A stretch of 64,000 bases of DNA, from contig WBMQ01000002.1 in assembly GCA_016630905.1 (NCBI GenBank), positions 372,001-436,000 of the forward strand. The letters are read 5' to 3'. Made by a program: the position numbers and the translations under genes. The notes below the pieces were generated by a model. That model was not told where the DNA came from. It did no database searches and saw nothing but the letters and a program-made list of their open reading frames with translations. Shown here piece after piece: positions 33,716 through 45,328 of the stretch (position 1 is the first letter of the stretch; each line of letters starts with the position of its first letter). This DNA is from Capillidium heterosporum. Its lineage: Eukaryota > Entomophthoromycota > Entomophthoromycetes > Entomophthorales > Capillidiaceae.

Positions 33716-34780
33716 TTAATCGAAAAAATCACCACTTTCTGATTCATCAGAGCCATATTCTAAATCGTAGAAATGATATCCACTCTTGTCAAACAAATTA
33801 ATAACTATATTTGGGTATTGAGTTTCAACTCGCTTTATAAATTTAGTTTCCGCGCTGGGAAGGATAACGAGTTGGGAGTTTAAACCAATTTTCCAGTTTA
33901 TAAAATCAAGAGCTTGGTAATCAATTAGGTTGGTGAACATGTTGGGATACAAAGTGAGGTTGGCGAGTTCAAGTAGCTGAAACTTTAACACATAGAAGAG
34001 GCTGGAGCCTAAGGTGATTTTCCCTTGCTGTTGTAATTGAACGATGGAGTTGATGTAGTAGACATTGCAAAAGAATCGGTCATGGATCTTACCTTGAAAG
34101 CTTAAACAAAATAAGTAATCAGCCCATCAAAATGTTGTCAAAAGATTCGGTTAAGTACATGCTTGTAAGTTGAAGGTTCTCTACCCACTTGGAAACATCA
34201 AGTGGTGGTGTATTGATCTTCAAAGTTAAATTCATTAGTTTTTTAACGTTGAATACCAGGTAGTTTTTGGAGCCTTGCAGCTAGGTACACGTGTGAGTCA
34301 TTGAATCTAAAGCTTGAAGCTCGAGGAAGCATTCTATAGAAATTATATTTATATCCCGGAACCACCAATTGAGTAATAGCTTGACGTTCAAGAAGGTAGT
34401 AAGGACAAATTACGACATAGAGTTGTCCAAGGTCGTGACATAAAGGTCCAAGACTTCCAAGTTAGGAAACTTGGTGTTGATAATAGGCTAAAAGTTGATA
34501 GTGAGTACTACCTACTGACAACGATAGGGATTAAATTTGAGATGTTGAGAATATGTATATAGTACTTAAACCGTATGTGCTTTCATCAAGTAGATGCAGT
34601 CTAAAGTGCATCAGATCCTTGAAAAGGTAGCTGAAGTTTACCTTACTTGGAAATGGGTAATGGGGTAACGATGGCTCAAAGCTCTTCAGCTTTAGTTACA
34701 ACTTAAATAATGGATAGAATGCCTTTTTATCTTCCTCGTTAGATACTTTAAACTCTTCAACCTGCGACGAAAAAAGCTAC
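33716..34780 (-). pseudogene. F-box/LRR-type pseudogene
   Basis: The minus strand carries a long run of leucine-rich-repeat-like coding sequence (FPNLEVLDLYVTTLDNSM, LMNLTLKINTPPLDVSKWV, LLELANLTLYPNMFTNL) interrupted by in-frame stops at about 34696-34698, 34410-34412 and 34281-34283. The 3' part, from ~34100 to 33716, is still open and ends in an acidic tail (YGSDESESGDFFD). Leu-x-x-Leu-x-Leu spacing is typical of F-box/LRR substrate adaptors; the F-box itself was not seen here. Three stops in one lineage of frames point to decay rather than unrecognised introns, although one or two could be removed by splicing. Confidence 0.6.
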
Positions 34781-37263
34781 ACTAGTAAAAGGTTCCAGTT
34801 GAGTATACAAAACCTAAAATATATAAGTACCATATAGATCAGTGTGAACGATAAAATTATTGAAACTCGGTTTATAATTGCTAATAAGCTTCTCCTTCAA
34901 CTTGTTGACGTAGATTTGGAATTAGGTAGCATCCGACTTTTTTATTTGTTCGTGCTTTTCAGCAACTTTTTTACTCTTTCACTGGCTTTAGTATCCTTTT
35001 TATCTCATTATTGTAAAGCTTGTTATCCTAAATTAAAAATAAAATGGAAGATATAGGTTTTTAAATATAAAAACAAATTTAGAAAGATTTACCTTGGATA
35101 ATTTGTAGGTTTTTTTGCTTTGCTCTTGTTTATGACCTTTGCTTTGTAGGCACTTGGTCTTGATGACATATATATAATCGATGCATCTACTTACTCTACG
35201 GTGTTGCTGCTCTCTATTTTAGCTTCGACTGCAAGTTCTTTACGTTGATTGTTGGTGTTCACACTCAAGAAATATCGGTTGTAGCCTTTAGTTTGCATCA
35301 TTTATACTCAGCTTGTAGTGTAGTATTAAAACACTTTATCCAATAGCATCAATACTAGTAGGGTTTTATAGGCTGGGATTGAATCTTTGAGGTAGTAAAA
35401 GGTGAAGGGATAAAGTCATTGATAACGATTACTTAAAATTCCACCTGGATAGGACACCCATATGGGAACTTATAGTTCAGTAAAGATTTTAATTGAGTAA
35501 ACGGTTTAGTTAATGGGTGATATTCACTCTGAAAGCATATTTTGGGAATTGGTTCCTACTCAGCAAATGCATTTTCAAAACTCTATAGCCATGACATTCA
35601 GTTAATACTCTAAAAAACAAGATGGCTTTAGAAAGCAGCGATGACTTGGGTCCCAATCCACCCTATAGCAGAGATTTGTTTAAGAAATCAGAGCAACTAA
35701 ACTAACGTAATATATAAAAGTCAAAGTAATGATTTTTGGCTACCTTTTTATCCAAAATTAGGATGCCGATAAACTAACTCAACTTTTTCACCATCAACTA
35801 ATATGGGTAATCAAAATGATACCACTCCGTTCATAGCCTACTTTTTCCATGATTCTTCATTTTCAGCCTTCTTTAGTCTCCAGGATGTTAGGACTCCTGG
35901 ACAAAGAACTGAGTTTTACATTGTATGCTATTATAAAGACGAGCGTATTTTATCAAACCAGTTTCAGATGAAATTTAGTTGAGTTTATCAATGCACAGGT
36001 GCTTGTGTGAGCATTCAATGATAAATTTACTATAGGAGATATCAAAGATTCGAGTTCTAAATCACTATCAACCTCTCTCTAAAGTAAAGTTGCGCAATGT
36101 ACCTCTTTACTTATGAAGTTCGGAACTGAGATTCAGCAAAATGTAGTTACAAGGGAAAAGGTGCATTTAGAACTAAGAAAAAGTCTGATTAGCTTTAACC
36201 ATATTTGTGACATTCAATTAGGCATTCATATTCCAATCTTAACACATATAGCTTCATTCAACCAAGCCTCGAGGCATACAGCTCAAATTATAACCATTTG
36301 ACCAACCGAATCAGCATATATATGAATATTATTAGTCTTGGATGGACTATTATCAAAAGCATTTCAAGTCTTACCCAAATCGTTCAGTACTTATATGTTG
36401 TCAATTAAAGGTATATATTACCAAATGAACTAGGCTAACTTTCTATTGCTATTTAAAGATATTCTATGACTAATATTATTTTAGTCAAATTAGACTATCT
36501 TCAAGTTGGAACTAACTTGAGCCTGGAATGAGAGTCAACAAAAAATGTATCCATAGAGCTATCTATTGGCAGCGAACACTTAAAATAGGCATATATGAAA
36601 AACATTTACCTCTGCTTAAAGCTACGCTTAAAGAGAACAGCATTCAGCGCTAGATTTATGAACTTTTTAAATAAAGCATATCGAACATGTAAACATTTTA
36701 TTCTTTGAACTTGTGTTAGTAGAAAATACAAAAATAAATGATATATGTCTTCATAGTCTAAGTGAAGTTGTACCTGCCAATGTTTGAGTAATGTAAATAT
36801 TAAACTTAAATAGTTAAATTGGATTTTATAGTAGTATAGATATCTAAATTACTTTTCTAAATACAAGCCCTATGATGCTGTTAATGTATATTAGGCCACA
36901 TCCTACTTTGCTGTTTATGTAGATGGCCTTTCGAAAAAACATAATACATAAACATATCTACATTATCTACATACCCTACTAAATATTTTATAAACCGATT
37001 TGACGTCCTACACACTAAAAGTCATAGCCCGCTGAAGTATTATTTAAATCAACTGTTGTTCTTTTTAATAAACTTGACCTTTTACGACAAAACTTATAAA
37101 CAATCATCCGATTTTTTTAATCAAAATAGTGCAATGGATTATTCCCAAGTGTATCGTATTTTTACAAGTTTTATTGAGAAAGTATCAACAGCATCAAAAC
37201 TCAGGTATATTAAAATAATTTATTTAAACAGCAGATTACTATCAAGGAATTAAGGTAGTACCA
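34781..37263. other. Gene-poor stretch with weak coding traces
   Basis: Mostly AT-rich. On the minus strand near 35300-35070 a short coding-like run (MMQTKGYNRYFLSVNTNNQR, ending at a GTAAGT) and a second piece (CLQSKGHKQEQSKKTYKLSK) look like exons of a decayed or very small gene, but no family or complete frame emerges. Nothing convincing in 35.4-37.2 kb. Confidence 0.4.
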
Positions 37264-38133
37264 CTATCTCCAACTACCAAGGAAGTTATGGACGACGTAC
37301 GAGAGTCTGTAATCTTTACCCTTACCCCTAAACATAGTAAAAGGCTGGAATGAAGTAGGTGGCAAAACCAAAACGTCGTTGATCAAGACTGGTTCTTCTA
37401 AACGTTGGAAACGCATCCAATTACAAAAATTCAATTGGCAAAAGTACTCTTTGACAGCATCACTCCAAACGGTAGGACCACACATATCATGTACCGACAC
37501 CTTCTCCAACTCCTCATCGGGCATATCTTTATACCTATTGACGATAGTCGAAATGACATGCCAAAGTAAGGGATGTTTAGGTGAAGCGGCAAAAGTCCAT
37601 TGCACAAATTGCATCTGTACCTCCTCCCAGTAAGGTAACATGACGTGGGAGGCATCAAACTCGACATCGATTACAAAGTTTATGGGTTCTTCGATGCCAC
37701 TGGTCCAAGTGTCGATGGGCTTTACGCATTCGGTATCAATATCCGAGTAGACACCACCTTGATGGTACATCAAAAGGTAACGGAAGAGATCGACTCGCAT
37801 AATCTCTTTGGGTAGACGTTTGAATAAAGGGTAGATGTCGGGGAAGTGCTCTTGGACAAAGGGGCTGAATTTATCGTTGGTCATAAAATGGTAGGTATGG
37901 TTGGGGTTGAGCTTCTTCCAAGTTTCCACAAACTCGGGTCGTGGCACATTATCATCCTTCCAGCTCTGGTGGATAATACGATGGTCTAAGAAGCTTCCTT
38001 TTTCCTTGACGTAGCCTTTGGATCGGTAGATACCAACAAAAGGTCGATTGACGAATCTCTCGGTTAGAAATATTGCGACTATTACCAAAGCTAGAAGTGC
38101 TAGACGCTTCAAGGCTACAATTAGGTATCTCAT
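37264..38133 (-). CDS. OCH1-like alpha-1,6-mannosyltransferase (GT32)
   Basis: A 289-residue unspliced type II Golgi membrane protein: a basic start (MRYLIVALKR), a single hydrophobic anchor around residues 8-24, then the GT32 catalytic domain. The family motif RYLLMYHQGGVYSDIDTE contains the DxD metal-binding pair (D131, D133). IIHQSWKDDNVP near residue 53 and HDMCGPTVWSDAV near the C-terminal side are also typical. OCH1 relatives start or extend the outer chain of N-glycans. Fungi often have several OCH1-like paralogues, so this need not be the initiating enzyme. A TATA-like TATATAA lies ~70 nt upstream of the ATG. Confidence 0.9.
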   Translation of the reverse strand: MRYLIVALKRLALLALVIVAIFLTERFVNRPFVGIYRSKGYVKEKGSFLDHRIIHQSWKDDNVPRPEFVETWKKLNPNHTYHFMTNDKFSPFVQEHFPDIYPLFKRLPKEIMRVDLFRYLLMYHQGGVYSDIDTECVKPIDTWTSGIEEPINFVIDVEFDASHVMLPYWEEVQMQFVQWTFAASPKHPLLWHVISTIVNRYKDMPDEELEKVSVHDMCGPTVWSDAVKEYFCQLNFCNWMRFQRLEEPVLINDVLVLPPTSFQPFTMFRGKGKDYRLSYVVHNFLGSWR

Positions 38134-38823
38134 TATTTGGTTGTTTTGTAAATAGATTAAATATTAGCTGATGTCTAAAGTTTGGTATCGTCTCCTTCAT
38201 TATATAGTTTATTTTTTCAAGTATAGGTGGTTTATGCTTGGATGCATTATACTTTAACTAAAAGCCCTAATTAGAGTTTCTATTAAGCGTCATTTTTTAA
38301 CAGTTACCATTTCAATAGTCAATCAAAGCCTGTAATTTTGCTACTTTCCATTTCAACTAGGATCTACGTCCGATAACGACTTCCATTAAAGCCCATTTTA
38401 TCGGTCTAATTAAGCGTACAAGCCAAAGCTGCAACTACTTGGTACAAATAGCTGTGTAGGTTTATAAAGCTAGTCTTGTAAATTGGCATTTAGCATCTCT
38501 GATTGGAGCAATGATAGGATCGTATTGGTTTTCTCTAGATGTAAATTCATCTACATACATCTCTAAACTGCCTTTGGTTGATCTCAATCAGCTAATCTGT
38601 TCTTAATTAATAAGTTAATACATGACATATTTCATAAGAAAGCTATTATAATTCTCTACAAACAACACTCTTAATTTCAAACATATTTGCCTTCACTCTA
38701 GTCTTTGAGCCTATCCAAAATCTCAAAGTTTACAATGAGGTCATCAATTTTTCTAGAAAGATGAACTGTTTGATGTTAATTCGTCTATAACTTTTACTAT
38801 CACTTTGTCAAAAGGAACTCAAC
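38134..38823. other. Divergent intergenic region, no gene seen
   Basis: AT-rich spacer between the starts of the OCH1-like gene and SPC1. No motif recognised beyond the TATA-like element of the former. Confidence 0.55.
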
Positions 38824-39264
38824 ATGAATATGAATGCGTTGACTAGTTACTTCGAATTGCCTATAGTAAACCTACCACAAAGCCACATTATATTAATTCG
38901 GTATTTTAGGATTTTAAAGGACAACAGGATTCAGCTATTTTGTTTCGAATCTTGGCTATTATCTCTGGGGTAATTGAATCTTTTTAAATTTACTTAGATA
39001 TGAAAATAGATTATCGCGTTCGCTGTAGGTTACTTCCGCCAAAACCTCTTGGAACTTTGGATTGCCTATGCAGTTGGTTTAGTCTTTGGTTTCTTGGTAA
39101 ATATATATTTCTTGTTAATTTATTAATTTGTATTTTTCTTTTTAATGTAGGTTGTTTTACCATCTTGGCCAATGTTCAATACCAAACCAGTACCTTGGTT
39201 AAATTTGGATAAGAAGGTAGAAGAGAAGAAGGATGAAGCCAAAGTGAAAGAAGAAGAGGATTGA
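38824..39264 (+). CDS. SPC1: Signal peptidase complex subunit 1 (SPC1/SPCS1/SPC12)
   Basis: Four small exons splice to a 100-residue protein: MNMNALTSYFELPI, DFKGQQDSAILFRILAIISG, an exon starting IIAFAVGYFRQN, and one starting VVLPSWPMFNTKPVPWL. The Asp-Phe-x-Gly-Gln start, two membrane spans and the Pro-x-Trp-Pro-Met-x...Pro-x-x-Trp block between or after them are diagnostic of the SPC12 family, a non-catalytic subunit of the ER signal peptidase. A charged Lys/Glu tail faces the cytosol. No single frame covers the gene because every exon is short; the model rests on three GT-AG introns of ~37-59 nt and the family blocks. Confidence 0.88.
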
Positions 39265-39488
39265 GGTTTGGTATTTTTATTTGACATGTAGGATGGGGAA
39301 CGTGAACAAATAAACAAATGTATTTTGAAGGTAGGATGCGTATGGTATGCTAGTACATTTTTACTGGGTAAGCCTAAGTAAATACTGAAAAGTGTTTATA
39401 AAGAGTCTAACTAAAAAGTTTGTTTTATATTTTGAACTTATCTGCTCTTTATTCACGTAGACCTTAAGCTTTTATTTTTTTCAAAGTT

Positions 39489-40894
39489 CTATTTCTTGGA
39501 TCGCTTGCCTTCGTTTTCTTCAACATCCGAACCTTCTTCCTCTTCTTCCCCTTGACCTTCGTTTCCATCAAGTACCTTACGTAACCCTTTTAGCTCGGGT
39601 AATTTGGGCAGACTACCTTCAGGATAAACTTTAACCAAGTTCTCCTGCAGATTAGAGAGCTGTAGTAGCTGTTATAAAGATACAAAATGAATCAGTCAAA
39701 GTTTAAGATAGTTGTAAAAGCGTACCTTAGTTACAGGATTCAGTTGGTACAAGCTTCCATCCTCAGTACCTAGTAGTAGATACGAGTTGGCAGGATAGAA
39801 GTGGAGTGCCGAAACTGGATTGATAAGATCAACCTTGGAGTGGAAAGCTAACTTGGTACCCTTTATCTCCAAATTTAAAACGAACGATTGACTAAATAGA
39901 TAGATATTAGTTTTAGTTTTCAAATAAAATCCCTAAATTGCTGGTACGAAATCAAAACTTACTTTTCGAAAGCAACCGTTACCAACTTCAAATTGCCAGT
40001 CTGGTAAGCTACAATTTCCATAACCACCAATTTATCCAACTCGGTAGTTGTGGTGGGCTCCAACATGTCGAAGCTATCCAAAAGTGTACACTTTTCCAAG
40101 TCGAACATGTTGATAATGTTGTCTCCACCACCACTGAAGATCAAGTTGGGATCGAACTGAGGACAACAGATCTTGGAAACGAAGGCGGTGTGATTGAGAC
40201 AAAACCCATGGATATTGTAGGTGTTGGGGTAGTTGGTTACACGCACCTTTTCGTCTCTATCAGCCGTCAAAATATGCTTGTCAGTTGGGCACATGACCTT
40301 GAATTTTAAATTGCTGTAAGTAAGATTGAATACATGTATTTTGAAAGACAACTTACCACATCGGTTAAGAGGGATACATGGCCTAATGTAGGTTCAGAGT
40401 CAGAGCTGTTGGGGTTATCTACGTCGAATCTAAAATTTTTAAAATAATTGAGAAAACCTTTATATTTTGTCAAGTTACTGGTAGACGTCTCCAAACTTAT
40501 CACCAATGAAAATTTTGGAACCAGAGTTGGAGAAGCTCAACGAGATGGGTCGCTTGATACAGTTTCTATTGAATTAAATGAGCAGTTTTCTTTGGATTCA
40601 AAAAGTTACTTTGTAAAAATGGGTTCAAACTGATCATTTAGGACTACCAGTTGCTTTAAATTGGTGATGTAAGCTATTCTATTCGTCTTGGAATTAGTTT
40701 CCAAAGCTATTATATAGTCATCAGCAGTCGCAAGCGCAATTTCTTTGGTTAAGGTTTGGTCTCTAATCAAAAGGCATTAGCTTGCAATTGTAAATGAATT
40801 GGTACTCGGTGTTGAATATGACCAGCTTGGTAACTAGACTTAGGATGGCCAGGTTGGACAAAGTGGATATTCCGTTGAGCTTGATGGTTGCCAT
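39489..40894 (-). CDS. TRM82: tRNA (guanine-N7) methyltransferase subunit TRM82/WDR4
   Basis: A multi-exon WD40 protein, the non-catalytic partner of Trm8 that forms m7G46 in tRNA. Diagnostic sequence: LGHVSLLTDVV, then ILTADRDEKVRVTNYPNTYN with HGFCLNHTAFVSKICC and FSGGGDNIINMFDL, the WDR4/Trm82 signature of Ala-Asp-Arg-Asp-Glu-Lys and Phe-Cys-Leu-x-His. The C-terminus is a Glu-rich then basic tail ending GKRSKK. The ATG at 40894 (MATIKLNGIST) was chosen because the frame upstream lacks ATG and a TATA box (TATAAAG, minus strand) lies at 40948-40954. The divergent condensin gene starts about 210 nt away. Confidence 0.9.
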
Positions 40895-41106
40895 GTTTTG
40901 GTTGCGGTTGCTAGTTGGAGAACTCAATGAGGCTTTTGGTTCGATCACTTTATAAAAGTTTGTATCTTTGAAATTTATCGATAAGAATAGCCAATAGGTA
41001 GAAGTGATTCATAGCGTTCCACAAAATAGATCCCAATAACCCACCTTTGTAACGAACATATCCCTCAAAAACCAGCAGAAAAGTAGGTGAAAGGTTCAAA
41101 TACCAA

Positions 41107-44100
41107 ATGGAAAATTCAAAAGCCAGTCCAAAGACTACTACGACCAACACCACCACTAAGAAAACTAAACCTTCCACCAAAGTATCGACCACCCTATTCG
41201 ATATCTTCCAAGAAGTCCAACACGTCAGTACCACCTCTCTATTCAAACGGTTCTCTGTTCAACTCCACCACCTCTATATAACTCTCGACTTTGATGCCTT
41301 TTATGCCCAACTAACCAGTTGTATAAACCATGTATTGCCACTAAAACGCAAGGAAGCCAAAGTTGACCACATATTCAAATTCCTAGCTCATGGGTTCCAA
41401 CACCTACAATCCAAAGAAGTAGAAGGACTCGACACTTTAAGCGAGAAACTAATAAAGGAGTACCTACCCGGTGTTGAAACTAAGGACAAATGGATACGAA
41501 GTAGATGTGTTGGATTAATTGCAAATTGGTTGGACTATTTGGGTCCTATCGAGTAAGTTTTTTAAGAGATAAGAGGTTTACTTTATTGTGAGTAGAGAAA
41601 CTTTCTACTTGGAACTTCGAACTAAGTTGCGAAAGAGGTTAAGTGATAAGGATAGCCAGGTTCGTGTTCAAGCTGTATTAGCTCTGTCAAGAATGCAGGT
41701 AAACTTTAATTTTCTATTTCCAAAGATATTGAATCTTGGTGGTATGGGTACATTAGGCTGAAGAGGATCCAAACGAACCTGATGATTTGGTGACAGAATT
41801 AATATCTAGCTTGCAGTTCGACCCAAGCCCGTAAAATTTTAATTTAGCTTAGCCAGAAGTTTACCTTTTTCATTTCTAGAGAGGTACGCAAGTCTATCCT
41901 TTGCAACATCGTTCAAAACGAACGTACCATACCTTACTTGATCGAACGGAATAGAGATGTAGATACAAACACTCGAAAGCAGGTGTATGCCCGAACTATG
42001 GTGGAGTATGGTGACTTCCGTGCTCTAACTATCGAGCAACGGGAAACTGTACTAAAAGCAGGAGTTACCGATCGGTAAACTTTTTAAAATTGACAACAAT
42101 TAACATCTTTTTAAAAATAGTGACCCCGCTGTAAAGAAGGCATGTAATAGCTTGTTGACTGAGGTGTGGATGCCTCTAGTGAGTAACGATTTGGTCGAGG
42201 TAAATAATTTTAAATAGCAGTAAGTGTACTTACTATGATCTAAAGCTACTGGAAAAGTTGGATGTAATGACGAGCGACGTAGCCAGTCTAACTTTAAACG
42301 CCTTCTTCGAGGCCAATCCCGACACCATGAATCAGTTCCAACTTCCTGGTGCCTTTACCTAAATTCTCCCAATTTTAATTTCTTCACTACAGACAACTTC
42401 TTTGCCGATATGTCGGTGGAGGGGGCTTACCTAGCTAAAGTGTACATAAAGTTCATTCATGGCAAGCAGGTGATTTTCTTTTAAAATTCTATTTTAAAGC
42501 GAAAATTTAGGATCACGACAAACTGGATAAAGCCTTGCCTAGTGCGACTGAGATGGTGAGTCTTTTAGGTCATTACTGTGGACTAGCCTCAGATTCTACT
42601 GACGAAGATATCAAGGATAGTTACGACTTTATCGTTCAGCAGTTACTCGACATCACCACTTTGATTGATTTGGCCGATGAGGCGGGAAGACGTCGCCTCT
42701 TTGAACTCATTCGTAGCTGCAAATCCTTTTTTGTGCTAACTCTTTTCTTTTAGGTCAACTGTGTGTGCAAGGGGATTCCACTCAAGATCAAATCCAACTT
42801 ATGGTCCAGATCCTCCGCCTTTTGGCGGCCGATGAGTTAGATTTTACTCGAACCATTATTGATTTGATCTCCGATGTCCAAGAGTCGGTGGGAGTTACCC
42901 TTTTATCGGAAACCTTGAAGCAAGTGGAGCGGGATCTCGAAGGCCAGGATCCTGAGGTGTTGGAGAAACATAGCCCTTTTCTCAATGCCGTACACAAATG
43001 TCTGATCATCGGTAAGTTTACGTTGCAGCTCTGCGAGGTGGTAAGTATAGTTTTTCAATAGTGGATGTTAAGATTTTTTAGAACTTCTCCCGAAACCCTA
43101 TACTTCTGGGTATATTGAAGGATCTTATTGAGCCTACTGCCAACTGCGATATTTCAGCTCTACAGGATGCCGGTACCGAATGTTTAGGTCTCTGTTGTTT
43201 GTTGGATCAGGTATTTTTTAATTTTTCAATTTGTATTTTTATATATTTGAAACTAGCCCTTAGCCGAACGAAACTTGATCACCTTCATGCACAGTGCTAC
43301 TAACAAAGCGGATGCCCTACCTGAAGTCCGTAAATTTAATCTCAAAGTAAGTTTTTACATCTACTTCTTATAAATTTATTTATAATATTAGATTATTTTT
43401 GACGTGTTCTCTATGTACGGTTTGGGTACCGATTTCAAACTACCAGTAAGAATACAACTCTTCAAATTTTAACTTTTGAAAACACTAGATGGATAAGGTT
43501 CAAGGCTTTATGAAGACGGTGCTGAAAGATACCGACCCAGAATGCTTGGCTATAGCAGCTCAAGGAATCACCAAACTTTACCTGACCGGGATCTATAATG
43601 ACACCGAAGTAACCTCATCTTACTCAAATTCAGTTACTCACCATTAAAAATATGTTTAGGTACTACGTCGGTTGATAATCCTCTACTTCATCCCATCCAC
43701 TGTCAAAAATTTGGCGCTACGGCAGTGTTTACATTACTTCTTGGAGGTGTATCCAAGGTTCAGCAGTTCCAACCAGAAGATACTGGGGGATACCTTCGTA
43801 CCTACCGTTTTGGAGATGGTGGCCCTCCACATCAAGTTTTCTAAGCGGTATAACATGATCACTCCACTGCAGGTGGGCCATCAATTAGCTGATTGGACTG
43901 ATCCTAGAAAATTGGTGTAAGTTTTTTTAAATATTTTGAATTGAACTTATATTGTTGATTATAGGAATGGGGAACAACCAGAACAACTGGGAGTTAATAG
44001 TAGCGAGGTTAATGATTTGCACCTCATCGTAGCCATCCAATTGATCAAGGAGTCTTTCGATAGAGAGGATGGTACTTTATTTCTTAATACTTGAATATCG

Positions 44101-44925
44101 ATTGACTTTATCCTTTAGAGATTCGTAAGTTGTTCTTCCATATTCTACCTCGGTTAGCTATCGAAACCATGGTTTCGGCACCCAAACTGCAGGCCCTTTT
44201 CCTACTTATCCAACAATCTTTCAAGGTACCCTATTTTTAGTAAATGTACTTTTGAATTGACACTTTTTAAACTAGGAGGGGATTGTACCCGACACTATCA
44301 CCACTAACCTTCTGAATCGAATGAAGCTCCACTGCTCCAAATTCATCAAAGATCAACCGGAACTCGATTTTGAAGCTTTAACTACAAATGAAGCACCCAA
44401 CCAAACTGAGCTCGAGAACGAAGGTATGATAGATGAGGATAAAGATGAGGATGCAGTTGTCGAAATTAAGGATGAGGAAATTGAACTAACTATCCAACCA
44501 GAGGATTTCATTGAAGCTAAAAGTGAAGGTACAAGTGAGCTGATCGATGGCCTCAACACTACTGAAGCTCCGATCAACGATTCGAATGCCAAGCCCAAAG
44601 TTAAAAGTGAGCCCGCTGACTTCCAACTTCCTGCCCTTATCGACCTAGCTATTAGTCCAAATTGTGATTCCGATCCTCTATGCAAAGAAGTTTTCGATTT
44701 CCTTAGAGGTAGACAAGGTACATTTATCTAAAAATATAGTTGAGATTAAATCTTATTTTTAATATAGGAGAAGAGATCTACGAAGTTCCACACGAAAGGC
44801 TAACGGTGCCTAAGTCAAAATCAAAGTCGAAAAGTAAAGTTAAAAGTGAAGAGAATGAAGTAGAATCTACCAACAAGAGGAAGGGTAGACAGGGCGGTAG
44901 ACCTAAGAAAGTCCGGGATAATTAA
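41107..44925 (+). CDS. YCG1: Condensin complex HEAT subunit YCG1/CND3 (CAP-G)
   Basis: About 17-18 exons with ~40 nt introns encode a ~1,050-residue HEAT-repeat protein. Landmarks: LFDIFQEVQHVSTTSLFKRF at the start, VDHIFKFLAHGFQHL, KWIRSRCVGLIANWLDYLG, VRVQAVLALSRMQAEEDPNE, VRKSILCNIVQNERTIPYLI and RDVDTNTRKQVYARTM, all typical of CAP-G/Ycg1 early repeats. CAP-G binds Brn1/CAP-H and DNA as part of condensin I. The C-terminal ~200 residues are acidic and then strongly basic (PKSKSKSKSKVK), ending with GRQGGRPKKVR, an AT-hook-like Gly-Arg-Pro core. The exon between 42535 and 42735 and those at 43.0-43.5 kb join in frame. No defects seen. Confidence 0.93.
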
Positions 44926-45328
44926 ATTATAAAGTTGGAAGATGTTCATTTGGGAAGGTGGTAGTTCTATATAGAAGGTTTTGGCCAAAAGGTACGTCTA
45001 ACTATGAAAATTTTGGTATAGGGAACCTAAAAGGGAATTGATATGGTACAACCTAATTAAAATTTAATATGCCTTTTCAAAATTACTTGATATATCTATT
45101 TTTGTCAATATAATTTGAACGGTTGTAAATTATACTATGTAAAAGGGTGAGATGCTAAGTCAAAAAATATATATTGTAGAATGAACAGCATAAGATAAAG
45201 TTTGCTATTATATATTTTTGAAGAGAAGCGACAACATTTTATTGAATAAGAGTTTTAGTGGAGAGGATAAGCATAAGGTAGAGGGATGAAAATCAAAAGG
45301 CAGATAAATGCAGGTAGCAGTTATACAC
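44926..45328. other. Convergent intergenic spacer
   Basis: AT-rich sequence between the 3' ends of the condensin gene and ILV5. Nothing recognised. Confidence 0.6.

Noticed and set aside
36113-36301. 62-codon plus-strand frame
   Set aside because: No resemblance to known families and no nearby exons or TATA box.
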